From RGIG426 sp045639905 (GTDB taxonomy: Bacteria > Bacillota > Clostridia > Oscillospirales > Acutalibacteraceae): DNA of 6,407 bases. The notes under the pieces are model-generated. The model did no database searches and was not told the DNA's origin. It saw only the letters and a list, made by a program, of their open reading frames with translations. The stretch is from NCBI GenBank assembly GCA_045639905.1, contig JAZUDZ010000061.1, positions 1 through 6,407 on the forward strand, given 5' to 3'. The translations under genes and the position numbers were made by a program. Positions 1-5,995 of the stretch are shown one piece after another; positions within the stretch are counted from its first letter, which is position 1, and every line of letters begins with the position of its first letter.

Positions 1-3000
1 CACAGAAGTAAATCTTACAATTACACCTGATGCGGGTTATGAAACAGATCAGATCACCGTTGTACGCGGCGGAGTAACTGTAGTTGATAATAAATTCAAG
101 ATCGGAACCGCAGATGTAAAGATCAGAGTGACCTTCAAGGCGATCGTTCCTTCAGCATACGGCATCATCGTCGAAGCCGATGGTCATGGAACGGCAAAGG
201 CACAGGTCGGTGGTGCGGATGTAACTTCAGCAGCACCGGGAGCTGCTGTGACACTCGTTGCCACAGCAGACGATGGCTATGCCTTCAAGGAATGGGAGAT
301 AGTTCGTGGTCTGGATTCTATTACAGGCAACAGCTTCACCATGCCTTCCAAAGAAGTGAAGGTAAAGGCAATCTTCGAGCGAGTTTATAATATCACGCTT
401 CAGACAAACGATCACGGAACTGCCTCTGCAACAGTCGGCGGACAGATCGCTACGACAGCGGCAGAGAATGCCGAAGTCACTCTGACCGCAACCCCGGCTG
501 AGGGTTATCAGTTCAAGGAGTGGAAGACTGTATCCGGCGGCGTAACTGTAACAGATAACAAGTTCACCATGCCGGCGGAAAACGTAACTATTAAGGCGGA
601 ATTTGAACCAGTAGTTCCGGTTACATACATGGATTGGGACGGCACGAAGCTCGTTGAAAAAACCACTTCTGATTATACTGAAGTGACCAATTCTACCACC
701 ACGCTCGACGGCGGCAAGTTCTACGTTGTCAAGAGTGAAAATGTCGTGATCGGCACCCTCACCGTGACCGGCGACGGCGCGGCAACTCTCATTCTTTGTG
801 ACGGCGCAAAGCTAACCACAACGGGAGACAATACGAATAAAACCGCAGGAATACAGGTTGCATCCGGTAAAGCGCTTGTCATCACTGGACAATCTGGATG
901 CACCGGTGAGCTGACAGCAACTGGCGGAGTGCGTGGAGCAGGCATCGGCGGTGGTGACAACGGTGACGGTGGAACAGTAACCATCAACGGCGGAACTGTC
1001 ACTGCAAACGGTGGCGAAAACGGAGCAGGCATCGGCGGTGGTTATAACGGTGACGGCGGAACAGTAACCATCAACGGGGGAACTGTCACTGCAAACGGTG
1101 GCAAAAACGGAGCAGGCATCGGCGGTGGATACTATGGTGACGGCGGAACAGTAACCATCAACGGCGGAACTGTCACTGCAAACGGTGACATATTCGGAGC
1201 AGGCATCGGCGGTGGAAACTATGGTGACGGCGGAACAGTAAACATCAACGGCGGAACTGTAACAGCAACTGGCGGATACGGTGAAGGCATCGGCGGTGGT
1301 TTTAATATGAATGATACCGGCACCGTGAACTTTGGCACAGGAGTTAACTTCACTATCAACGCTGGTGATGATATTATTAGCCCAATGACTACTGCTGAAT
1401 ATTCAGCTAACCATAGTGCGGCGTATGTCAGCATTGAAGAATCAGCAGCACCAACCAAAACAGTCGCTGATATCCTTCCGACAGAATTTCCAAATGAAGA
1501 TTTTGACAAATTGTTTTATGATGACGAGTTACCATTAAATCCTTGGGTAAAAGATGAGAACTTCGTTTCTTGTGTGCTAGACTATTCCACTTCGCAGGAT
1601 GTAGCTTTAATTAATAAGGATAATTTAATGGATTTCATTGGCTGCGACCTTAATGAAAAACTTGTAAAAGGCGATAATGAAAACACCTGGGTATGCACTA
1701 ATACCTATGGAACATTTACGTTTGTAGTGGAAGATGGTGCATTTACACAAATTACATTCAGTGATAACGTTGGCTCTTCCGACTATGAAAGATTCGACGG
1801 CACATACACCGCACCAACAGCACCGACAGAATACACCGTCACCTTTGCAATTGCAGAGCACGGCGCGGTATATGACGCAGCAACGTCCGGAAAAAAGGTC
1901 ACAGAGATTAGCGTAGCAAGCGGCACTGCTGTTTCTACCGATGGAAACAAGATCACCATCGGCGATACGGATTACTATGCGGTAGCAGATAGCGGATATA
2001 AATTCAAGGAATTTTCCGGAAGCGTACCCGAAACGATCACCGCGGCAACAACCATCACGCCCGTGTTTGAAGCAGACACTCTCTCCGACGGCTATTATCT
2101 TATCTACATTACAGATGATACGACAATTAACGATACGAATTCTTCTATGAAACTGACGGAAGATGCAACTGTTCCCGGCCAGTACAAACTTGACTGGACG
2201 TTCACCATTGGAGAAAAAATCAAGGTTGTTAAGGTAGAAAACAATGCCATCGCAGCTTGGTATCCGGATGGCCTGGATACCGAGCATACAATCACAGCAC
2301 AAGAAGCAGGAGAACGTACACTGCTCTTCAGCACAGAATATAAGAACGAGTGGAGTGCATGGGGCGGATACTTTAAAGTGCAACCGAAGGTCGTTATCCA
2401 TACCATTGAGGATGTCCTGAAAGCGGTTAAAAATGAATTCCCGACGTCGTTTGACAGCGGATGGTACAATAGTGGCAAATACGATAATGAGTACAAATGC
2501 TATACGAAATCGGGAAATCTTGTATTTGATTACGATTACGGTGAAAATAAAGTCTCATTCGCTCTGGACAGCGCGGTGACGGAATCCTCTGGCGATTATA
2601 CCTTCGCCAATGAAAACGCTGCGCTCACGTTCAAAATGACGGATGGCGAGCTGACCGGCATTGCGTTTGAGTATGTGAATATAAGCTATCAATATTTCAA
2701 CGGCACGTATGTTCCACCGGTAACCATGACCATCGGCGAGATCCTTGCAGAAGTTGACGGCTTCCCGGCAGCCACAAAGGAAAAACCGATACCGGATAAC
2801 GCCTATATTGCAGTGGGCGGCTTCAAGGCATTTATTGACGGAGACTCGCTGAAGTTCATGGATAAGGACGGCGGCAGCAAGAGTATTGCGCTGTCGTGCG
2901 TCGCAGAGGATCAGGACTATGCGTTCGTATACACGGAAGGCTCCGGCGACGATGCCGTGACGTATGCATTCACGGAAGCGTACGGCCCGTTCCTCATTAT

Positions 3001-5800
3001 GCGTATGGGCGAAGATTCTGGCGAATACTACAGCCAGGCATTTACGGTTACATTTGATATGAAAGGACACGGTACACAGATTCCTCCAAAAACTGACGTA
3101 GCCTTCTACAGCAGTAGCGAAGATTTGCCACAACCTGAATCCGTACAGGACTATAAATTTGATGGTTGGTATGCAGATGAAGATCTGGAAGATGAAGTGA
3201 AAATGATTATGGGAGACACCACCGTCTATGCAAAGTGGACGTATGACGGTCCGGTCGATTATCTTGAGTGGAATCCAGCTGCCAAGAAGATGGAAAAGAA
3301 GACCGTTTCCTGCGGAACGGGTGAGGGCCAGTATACGTTGCTGAAAAGTAGTAATTATAGTGCTACGCTGGAAGCCGGCAAATTCTACGTTGTGAGTGAT
3401 GATGCAACCATTCATGGTGGTATCGTTGTAGAGGGCACAGAAGAGAAACCAACATATCTCATCCTTTGCGACGAAAAAAAGCTTACCGTTACGCTTAGCG
3501 GACCTAGCTCTCAATATAATGCTTTGATTCAGGTAACTGCAGACCATGCTCTAAACATCTGCGGTCAGGAAAACGGAACTGGACAGCTGTCTGCAGATCA
3601 TAGTAGTAATAGCTCTTATGCTGCCGCTATCGGTGGCAACGATGGACATAATGGAAAAGCTGCAGATTGTGGAAGTATAACGATTAACGGAGGCATTGTT
3701 GAAGCAAAAAGCGTATATGGTGCAGCTATCGGAGGCGGCACTAGTGGAAACGGCGGCACGGTGACCATCAACGGCGGAGACGTGACTGCGCGTGGTGGTA
3801 ACCAATCACCTGGCATCGGCGGCGGATATCCGGTAAACATTGAAGACCCGGAAGGTACAGTAGTTGCCTACGGTGGCAATGGTGGAACTGTAACCATCAA
3901 CGGCGGTACTGTGAAGGCTACTGGTGGCGCTGGTGCAGCAGGCATTGGCGGATCTCAAGAGTTTAAAACAAGTTGCATCGGTGGCGGCAATGGTGGAACT
4001 GTAATCATCAACGGCGGATCGGTTGAGGCTGTTGCAGGAGAAGGCGCAGAGGCTATAGGTAAGGGCAAAAGCATCGATAGCGGCAGTCAAAATACATCCG
4101 GAACAGTGGAATTTGGCGAAGGCGTGAACTTCACTATCAATGCCGGTGCTGATAAGGATAATACCGAATCAAAGACTACTGCACAATATTCAGAGGACCA
4201 CAGCGCGGCGTATGTCAGCATTGAGGAATCAGCAGCACCAACATTCAGCACAGTAGCGGATATTCTTGCGACAGTTACCTTCCCAGTAGGAGGCTTAGAT
4301 GAAGAAACCTTACCTATGGACCCAGATAGTGCTTGGGTCAATCAAGAAACAACAGATTACATTGCATATGTAATGCAAAAGGAAGATTTAAATAAATATT
4401 GGGACTATGAAACCGAAGATCACTTATTCTTTATAGAAAAAGGATTAGGAACTGGTGAGGACGCTATACCATTAAGCACAGAAGTTACAAAAGGAACTAC
4501 ACAAAATACTTGGGTATGTGAAGTTGAAGCTTTGGATTGGACAGTTACATTCACTGTTGATGAAGAAATATTGACTTCCATTCAATTTGAAGGCAGCAAC
4601 GGGGGCCAAAAAGACGGCACCTACGCACCGGCAGCAGTAACATTTGAAACAGTAGAGGATATTCTAAAGACTGTTCCCAATTTCCCAAGTGGTGAATATT
4701 ATGAGGCCCCTGGAAATGCATGGATAAATAAAATTGGCTGCAAACTGTATCTGGACACAGCGATGGAGGCTTTAGTAGCAATTAATGGGAATCAGACTGA
4801 GGAAGTTGACCAAGCAACATCCGTAACTAAAGATGGCACAAATTGGACTTGCAACAGTATTGGTACTACTTTTACATTTAATATGACGGATGGAGTCCTG
4901 GCATCGGTTACTATTAGTGGATCTTCAAATGGCGTAGACGGCACATACTACGCAGAGGTAATGACGCTTCAGAACATTATCAGCACATATTGTAGTGACT
5001 TCCCGACAACCGCAAATAAAGGCTGGAAATGCAGCGACCATGCTAATAATTCTATGTACATTAGTAAACCAAATGGGAATGATTTATATTTTAAATATGA
5101 TTTAGGTGATTTCTATAGTACAATGTCGATAAGCCAACTATCTCCCTATGCGGGCAAAATCAACGGCGGCTATGAATGTGAAGGGGGCGGTCTTTTGCTG
5201 CACTTTAATATTCAAGATAATAAATTAGTTTCAATTGAGATTGTAGGTCCAGATTTCGTTGCTGGCACTTACACAACGGCAGCTCCGGCAAATATTCAGA
5301 CAATAGGAGATATTGTTCTGTGGGCCGCTGAATATCCACTAAACACACGTGACTGGAATGGCTCTGAAACTAATAATACTATGTATTTAAGTGCGGGTGT
5401 GCTGAATTTAGACTCTGGGGAAAAATTTTGGTGTGTTGATCCTGATGAAAAAGTGGCCATCTCCAACGGAAACTATGTTTGGAGTGATAAAGATACCGAT
5501 GGAACAATTACCTTTAATATGACCAATGGTATTCTGACATCGATTACAGTTGCAGGGTTTGATGACAACCGAGCTTATAGCAATGATACATACACCCCAC
5601 CGGCAGCGGCGGTTTCGACAATGCTCACGCTTGGCGTTTCCGGCGGCCAGACCCATGATGCTCCGATGGCTGAAACGGAAGTAAGTGAACCGACCGCAGA
5701 AGTGTTCGAACCGGAGTTCGAGCCGGAGAAGTTTGAGGAAGCAAAGCCCGAAGAACTGATCGAGCCTGCGGAAGCCGTGGCAGAAGAAGCTGCTCCGTAA
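1..5800 (+). CDS. Giant modular repeat protein (InlB B-type repeats, Cthe_2159-like beta-helix modules, seven R modules), 5'-partial
   Basis: The frame is open from base 2 with no stop until TAA at 5798-5800, giving 1,932 visible residues; the start lies upstream. The GTG at 128 is an internal valine inside a B-type repeat with no ribosome binding site before it, so it is not the start. Domains by visible residue: B-type repeats 1-204; glycine-rich helix D1 208-485; R1 487-605; divergent B-type repeat 609-692; possible starch-binding-like domain 693-795; R2 801-906; R3 910-1012; Listeria-Bacteroides repeat 1014-1079; D2 1086-1414; R4-R7 1417-1867; acidic tail 1868-1932. B-type repeats and Cthe_2159-like modules are known from secreted or surface proteins, and the Clostridium thermocellum prototype binds polysaccharide. 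Inference: an extracellular glycan-binding or adhesin scaffold. No catalytic motif, transmembrane helix or LPXTG signal is visible. The reading frame is certain; the function is inferred from domain resemblance only. Confidence 0.93.
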   Translation, partial: TEVNLTITPDAGYETDQITVVRGGVTVVDNKFKIGTADVKIRVTFKAIVPSAYGIIVEADGHGTAKAQVGGADVTSAAPGAAVTLVATADDGYAFKEWEIVRGLDSITGNSFTMPSKEVKVKAIFERVYNITLQTNDHGTASATVGGQIATTAAENAEVTLTATPAEGYQFKEWKTVSGGVTVTDNKFTMPAENVTIKAEFEPVVPVTYMDWDGTKLVEKTTSDYTEVTNSTTTLDGGKFYVVKSENVVIGTLTVTGDGAATLILCDGAKLTTTGDNTNKTAGIQVASGKALVITGQSGCTGELTATGGVRGAGIGGGDNGDGGTVTINGGTVTANGGENGAGIGGGYNGDGGTVTINGGTVTANGGKNGAGIGGGYYGDGGTVTINGGTVTANGDIFGAGIGGGNYGDGGTVNINGGTVTATGGYGEGIGGGFNMNDTGTVNFGTGVNFTINAGDDIISPMTTAEYSANHSAAYVSIEESAAPTKTVADILPTEFPNEDFDKLFYDDELPLNPWVKDENFVSCVLDYSTSQDVALINKDNLMDFIGCDLNEKLVKGDNENTWVCTNTYGTFTFVVEDGAFTQITFSDNVGSSDYERFDGTYTAPTAPTEYTVTFAIAEHGAVYDAATSGKKVTEISVASGTAVSTDGNKITIGDTDYYAVADSGYKFKEFSGSVPETITAATTITPVFEADTLSDGYYLIYITDDTTINDTNSSMKLTEDATVPGQYKLDWTFTIGEKIKVVKVENNAIAAWYPDGLDTEHTITAQEAGERTLLFSTEYKNEWSAWGGYFKVQPKVVIHTIEDVLKAVKNEFPTSFDSGWYNSGKYDNEYKCYTKSGNLVFDYDYGENKVSFALDSAVTESSGDYTFANENAALTFKMTDGELTGIAFEYVNISYQYFNGTYVPPVTMTIGEILAEVDGFPAATKEKPIPDNAYIAVGGFKAFIDGDSLKFMDKDGGSKSIALSCVAEDQDYAFVYTEGSGDDAVTYAFTEAYGPFLIMRMGEDSGEYYSQAFTVTFDMKGHGTQIPPKTDVAFYSSSEDLPQPESVQDYKFDGWYADEDLEDEVKMIMGDTTVYAKWTYDGPVDYLEWNPAAKKMEKKTVSCGTGEGQYTLLKSSNYSATLEAGKFYVVSDDATIHGGIVVEGTEEKPTYLILCDEKKLTVTLSGPSSQYNALIQVTADHALNICGQENGTGQLSADHSSNSSYAAAIGGNDGHNGKAADCGSITINGGIVEAKSVYGAAIGGGTSGNGGTVTINGGDVTARGGNQSPGIGGGYPVNIEDPEGTVVAYGGNGGTVTINGGTVKATGGAGAAGIGGSQEFKTSCIGGGNGGTVIINGGSVEAVAGEGAEAIGKGKSIDSGSQNTSGTVEFGEGVNFTINAGADKDNTESKTTAQYSEDHSAAYVSIEESAAPTFSTVADILATVTFPVGGLDEETLPMDPDSAWVNQETTDYIAYVMQKEDLNKYWDYETEDHLFFIEKGLGTGEDAIPLSTEVTKGTTQNTWVCEVEALDWTVTFTVDEEILTSIQFEGSNGGQKDGTYAPAAVTFETVEDILKTVPNFPSGEYYEAPGNAWINKIGCKLYLDTAMEALVAINGNQTEEVDQATSVTKDGTNWTCNSIGTTFTFNMTDGVLASVTISGSSNGVDGTYYAEVMTLQNIISTYCSDFPTTANKGWKCSDHANNSMYISKPNGNDLYFKYDLGDFYSTMSISQLSPYAGKINGGYECEGGGLLLHFNIQDNKLVSIEIVGPDFVAGTYTTAAPANIQTIGDIVLWAAEYPLNTRDWNGSETNNTMYLSAGVLNLDSGEKFWCVDPDEKVAISNGNYVWSDKDTDGTITFNMTNGILTSITVAGFDDNRAYSNDTYTPPAAAVSTMLTLGVSGGQTHDAPMAETEVSEPTAEVFEPEFEPEKFEEAKPEELIEPAEAVAEEAAP
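2..613 (+). other. Three InlB B-type repeats (Flg_new_2-like), first one truncated by window edge
   Basis: Three successive ~77-residue units follow the same pattern: an opening strand with HGTA, a V-G-G turn, a strand like VTLTATP, then GY-FKEW, then F-TMP, then a closing strand V-IKAEFE. Unit 1 is only its C-terminal part (2-151), unit 2 is 152-379 and unit 3 is 380-613. The order of GY-F-W, TMP and the closing V-K-A-F strand is what I associate with the divergent InlB B-repeat family. In known proteins these act as stalk or spacer beta domains on secreted or surface proteins. Unit 1 departs from the others: it has GYETDQITVVRGG in place of the GY-FKEW segment and IGTADV in place of TMP, so it is diverged as well as truncated. 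More copies may lie upstream. Confidence 0.8.
935..1282 (+). repeat. Four tandem 87-bp (29-residue) repeats plus a partial fifth
   Basis: Units lie at 935-1021, 1022-1108, 1109-1195 and 1196-1282, all exactly 87 bases and in frame. A degenerate partial fifth unit starts at 1283 and merges into the C-terminal cap. Units 1 and 2 differ at 5 of 87 bases and units 2 and 3 at 9. Unit 4 is more diverged in its last third. Each unit encodes GAGIGGG, a variable two-residue turn, GDGGTV, a strand, INGGTVTA and a variable linker. Amino-acid changes cluster in the turn (DN, YN, YY, NY) and linker (GGEN, GGKN, GDIF, GGYG), which would be solvent-exposed on a beta-helix. The near-identity suggests recent expansion by slippage or unequal crossover. 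Confidence 0.95.
1418..1455 (+). repeat. Near-identical 38-bp direct repeat, copy 1 (D1-R1 junction)
   Basis: This segment encodes AAYVSIEESAAP. It recurs at 4205-4242 with a single synonymous difference (GAA versus GAG), 2,787 bases (929 codons) away in the same frame. It marks the boundary where a beta-helix module joins an R module in both copies of the supermodule, and it could serve as a recombination substrate. Confidence 0.93.
1460..1816 (+). repeat. R module copy 1 (unrecognised ~119-residue domain)
   Basis: This is the first of seven copies of a module I cannot assign to a named family. It begins TVADIL, followed by an FP pair (TEFP). It then has a tryptophan-containing stretch (PWVKDE), a variable hydrophilic centre, NTWVC, an FTFVV strand, a DGAFTQITF strand-turn-strand, and ends DGTYTAP. 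The predicted character is mainly beta with one short N-terminal helix. The module directly follows beta-helix D1, just as copy R4 follows D2. Codon use is visibly more A/T-ended (tta, aat, ttt) than in the adjoining D1. Confidence 0.7.
1826..2077 (+). other. Divergent InlB B-type repeat
   Basis: The segment YTVTFAIAEHGAV through ITPVFEAD keeps the B-type signature: an opening V-T-F strand, an HGA turn, a central charged strand, then GYKFKEFSG and a closing T-I-T-P-V-F strand. It has a longer central region than the three N-terminal units (K-K-V-T-E-I-S-V-A and an ITIGDTDYYAVA insertion), and the usual GY-F-W reads GYKFKEF. It sits between R1 and the possible starch-binding-like domain and probably acts as a spacer. 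Confidence 0.6.
2078..2386 (+). other. Possible starch-binding-like beta-sandwich domain
   Basis: About 103 residues with the order GYYLIYI, MKLTEDATVPGQYKLDWTF, IGEKIKVVKVENN, AAWYPDG, an E-H-T-I-T strand, AGERTLLF, then W-S-A-W-G-G-YFKVQ. This resembles small starch-binding domains of Firmicute surface amylases, in which a GYYLVG-type start, an EY-L strand, a D-IKVV strand, a T-WYPDG loop and a YT-YF strand recur. Aromatic residues in WYPDG and near WSAWGGYF could form a sugar-binding platform. This is a resemblance by eye, and no ligand residue set is established. It is the only copy in the window. Confidence 0.45.
2402..3037 (+). repeat. R module copies 2 and 3
   Basis: R2 (2402-2719) begins TIEDVLKAVKNEFP, has GWY, GDYTF, LTFKMTDGELTGI and ends FNGTYVPP. 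R3 (2729-3037) begins TIGEILAEVDGFP, shows only a weak centre (VTYAFTEAYGPFLIM in place of the FTF-M-DG segment), and lacks the closing DGTY, running straight into the next domain. R3 is therefore the most degenerate copy. Codons in both, especially R3, are G/C-richer than in R1 and R4-R7, which suggests a separate history or earlier arrival. Confidence 0.65.
3041..3238 (+). other. Listeria-Bacteroides repeat (Flg_new, InlB B-repeat type)
   Basis: About 66 residues with the classical pattern: VTFDMKGHGT, IPPKTDV, LPQPESVQDYKFDGWYAD, a charged stretch, then GDTTVYAKW. The order V-T-F-D, P-P, Y-F-GWY-D and TTVYAKW is diagnostic of this well-known beta-grasp-like repeat of Gram-positive and Bacteroides surface proteins, typically a stalk or adhesion module. 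It immediately precedes beta-helix D2, just as B-type repeats precede D1, which supports a repeated stalk-then-helix plan. Confidence 0.85.
3620..4045 (+). repeat. Four degenerate beta-helix coil repeats in D2
   Basis: The units correspond to AAAIGGNDGHNGKAADCG..., GAAIGGGTSGNGGTVTINGG..., SPGIGGGY...GGTVTINGG... and AAGIGG...GGTVIINGG.... The core of each is GIGGG, then GNGGTVTINGG, then a short T-V-x-A strand. Units 1, 3 and 4 carry extra loop residues, while unit 2 keeps the 29-residue length of the D1 units. The lower DNA identity than in D1 marks this as an older or unhomogenised array. Confidence 0.75.
4205..4242 (+). repeat. Near-identical 38-bp direct repeat, copy 2 (D2-R4 junction)
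   Basis: This is the partner of 1418-1455, differing at one third-codon position. Recombination between the two would delete 2,787 bases in frame, removing R1 through D2 and leaving a shorter but intact reading frame. Confidence 0.93.
4250..5602 (+). repeat. R module copies 4-7 in tandem
   Basis: R4 (4250-4630) begins TVADIL and has AWVNQE, NTWVC, VTFTV, ILTSIQF and KDGTYAP. R5 (4649-4957) begins TVEDIL, then NFP, AWINK, NWTC, FTFNMTDGVLASVTI and VDGTYY. R6 (4964-5278) begins TLQNII, then DFP, KGWKC, GGYEC, LHFNIQDNKLVSIEI and VAGTY. R7 (5300-5602) begins TIGDIV, then EYP, RDWNG, GNYVW, ITFNMTNGILTSITV and NDTYTPP. Consensus: T-[VIL]-x-[DEN]-[IV]-[LIV], then [FY]-P, an early W, a mid-module W/Y-x-C-like position, F-x-F-x-M-x-[DN]-G-x-L-x-S-I, and DGTY-x-P. 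Links between copies are short (about 2-7 residues). I recognise no named family, and no catalytic motif is evident. Confidence 0.72.
5603..5797 (+). other. Acidic Glu/Pro/Ala-rich C-terminal tail without cell-wall sorting signal
   Basis: After R7, a 20-residue Ala/Ser/Gly/Thr linker leads into a 44-residue stretch with 16 Glu, 6 Pro and only 2 Lys, containing EPEFEPEKFEEAKPEE, and ending EEAAP. It is presumably disordered. There is no LPXTG-like motif, hydrophobic segment or basic tail, no dockerin or SLH pattern, and no GW or LysM motif. If the protein is surface-bound, the anchor must be N-terminal, off-window, or non-covalent. Confidence 0.8.
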
Positions 5801-5834
5801 ACCGCGTCAGAGAAAGAACGAAAACAATATCAAA

Positions 5835-5863
5835 TATCCGGGCGGTCTGTAGCCGCCCGGATA
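5835..5863. terminator. Perfect 11-bp GC-rich hairpin 34 bases after the stop codon
   Basis: The left arm is 5835-5845 (tatccgggcgg), the loop is 7 bases (5846-5852), and the right arm is 5853-5863 (ccgcccggata), fully complementary. No T tract follows on the plus strand. Read on the minus strand, the hairpin is followed by T-rich sequence (complement of 5817-5834). It could be a weak or bidirectional terminator, or a 3'-end stabiliser of the long mRNA. Stem certain; function uncertain. Confidence 0.5.
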
Positions 5864-5995
5864 ATGGGGTGCAGGAAAGGTGTTGTAGACAAATCTGTAG
5901 ACACGCGGTGATGAAGTGCTCAAGAGTACAGGAAGAACATCGAAGCTTCAGAACCGATCGAAGACTACTGCTGCTACGCGTGATTCCCATGACAT
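5864..5995. other. Unassigned spacer between two 3' hairpins, with an 8-bp direct repeat
   Basis: No gene is supported here. The giant gene's frame stays open past its TAA as far as TGA at 5909-5911, but the added residues show no hydrophobic or sorting motif. A 28-codon ATG frame at 5911 has no ribosome binding site at proper distance. An 8-bp direct repeat, tgtagaca, lies at 5884-5891 and 5896-5903. The segment is probably 3' untranslated RNA if the first hairpin does not terminate. Confidence 0.4.

Larger units (their letters stand above)
623..1456 (+). other. Module D1: Cthe_2159-like glycine-rich beta-helix (carbohydrate-binding type)
   Basis: The module opens with an N-terminal cap (YMDWDG..., then GGKFYVV, then TLILCDGAKL, ALVITGQSG) and passes into tandem GAGIGGG / GGTVTINGGTVTA units. 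It ends with a cap (GTVNFGTGVNFTINAG) and a linker ending YVSIEESAAPT. The regular alternation of glycine turns with short T-V-T-I and T-V-T-A strands is typical of right-handed parallel beta-helices. The cap plus GIGGG repeat pattern matches proteins commonly annotated as carbohydrate-binding domain-containing in gut Clostridia, related to Cthe_2159. In the prototype the fold binds calcium and acidic or cellulosic polysaccharide; ligand binding here is inferred. Its homologue D2 lies at 3257-4243. Confidence 0.72.
3257..4243 (+). other. Module D2: second Cthe_2159-like glycine-rich beta-helix
   Basis: D2 is homologous to D1 along its whole length. Its cap reads YLEWNP, GKFYVV, TYLILCDEKKL, ALNICGQENGTGQL; the coils carry AIGG and GGTVTINGG motifs; the end cap is GTVEFGEGVNFTINAG and the linker ends YVSIEESAAPT. 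Unlike D1, its four coil units (about 3620-4045) are diverged in sequence and length, roughly 33, 29, 43 and 37 residues. Two loop insertions stand out, one containing PVNIEDPEGTVVAY and one containing SQEFKTSC. Known relatives bind polysaccharide; here this is inferred. The larger size (329 versus 278 residues) comes from those loops and a longer N-terminal cap. Confidence 0.72.

Noticed and set aside
128..130. GTG at 128 as the start of the giant gene
   Set aside because: The frame is open to base 2, the upstream residues complete a B-type repeat, and there is no ribosome binding site; the GTG is an internal valine.
935..1282. CRISPR array (regular 87-bp repeat)
   Set aside because: There are no repeat-spacer units; the repeats are contiguous, in frame and encode beta-helix coils.
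721..1509. Minus-strand open frames at 721-1032 and 1219-1509 rich in Pro, Val and Ser
   Set aside because: They are antisense shadows of the glycine-rich coil repeats (ggc/ggt read backwards give Pro/Ala/Thr) and have no independent support.
1625..3547. Long minus-strand open frames (1625-2401, 2104-2496, 2555-3547)
   Set aside because: They lie wholly within recognisable plus-strand domains, are Cys/Ile/Arg-rich without any domain pattern, and have no start signals.
5625..5990. Minus-strand 121-codon frame spanning the gene end and hairpins
   Set aside because: It overlaps the acidic tail in antisense, runs through both non-coding spacer and hairpin, and its Arg/Leu/Ser-rich product shows no recognisable features.
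5884..5995. tRNA gene in the downstream spacer
   Set aside because: No TTCRANY T-loop motif with matching stems and no CCA-compatible acceptor pairing could be found.
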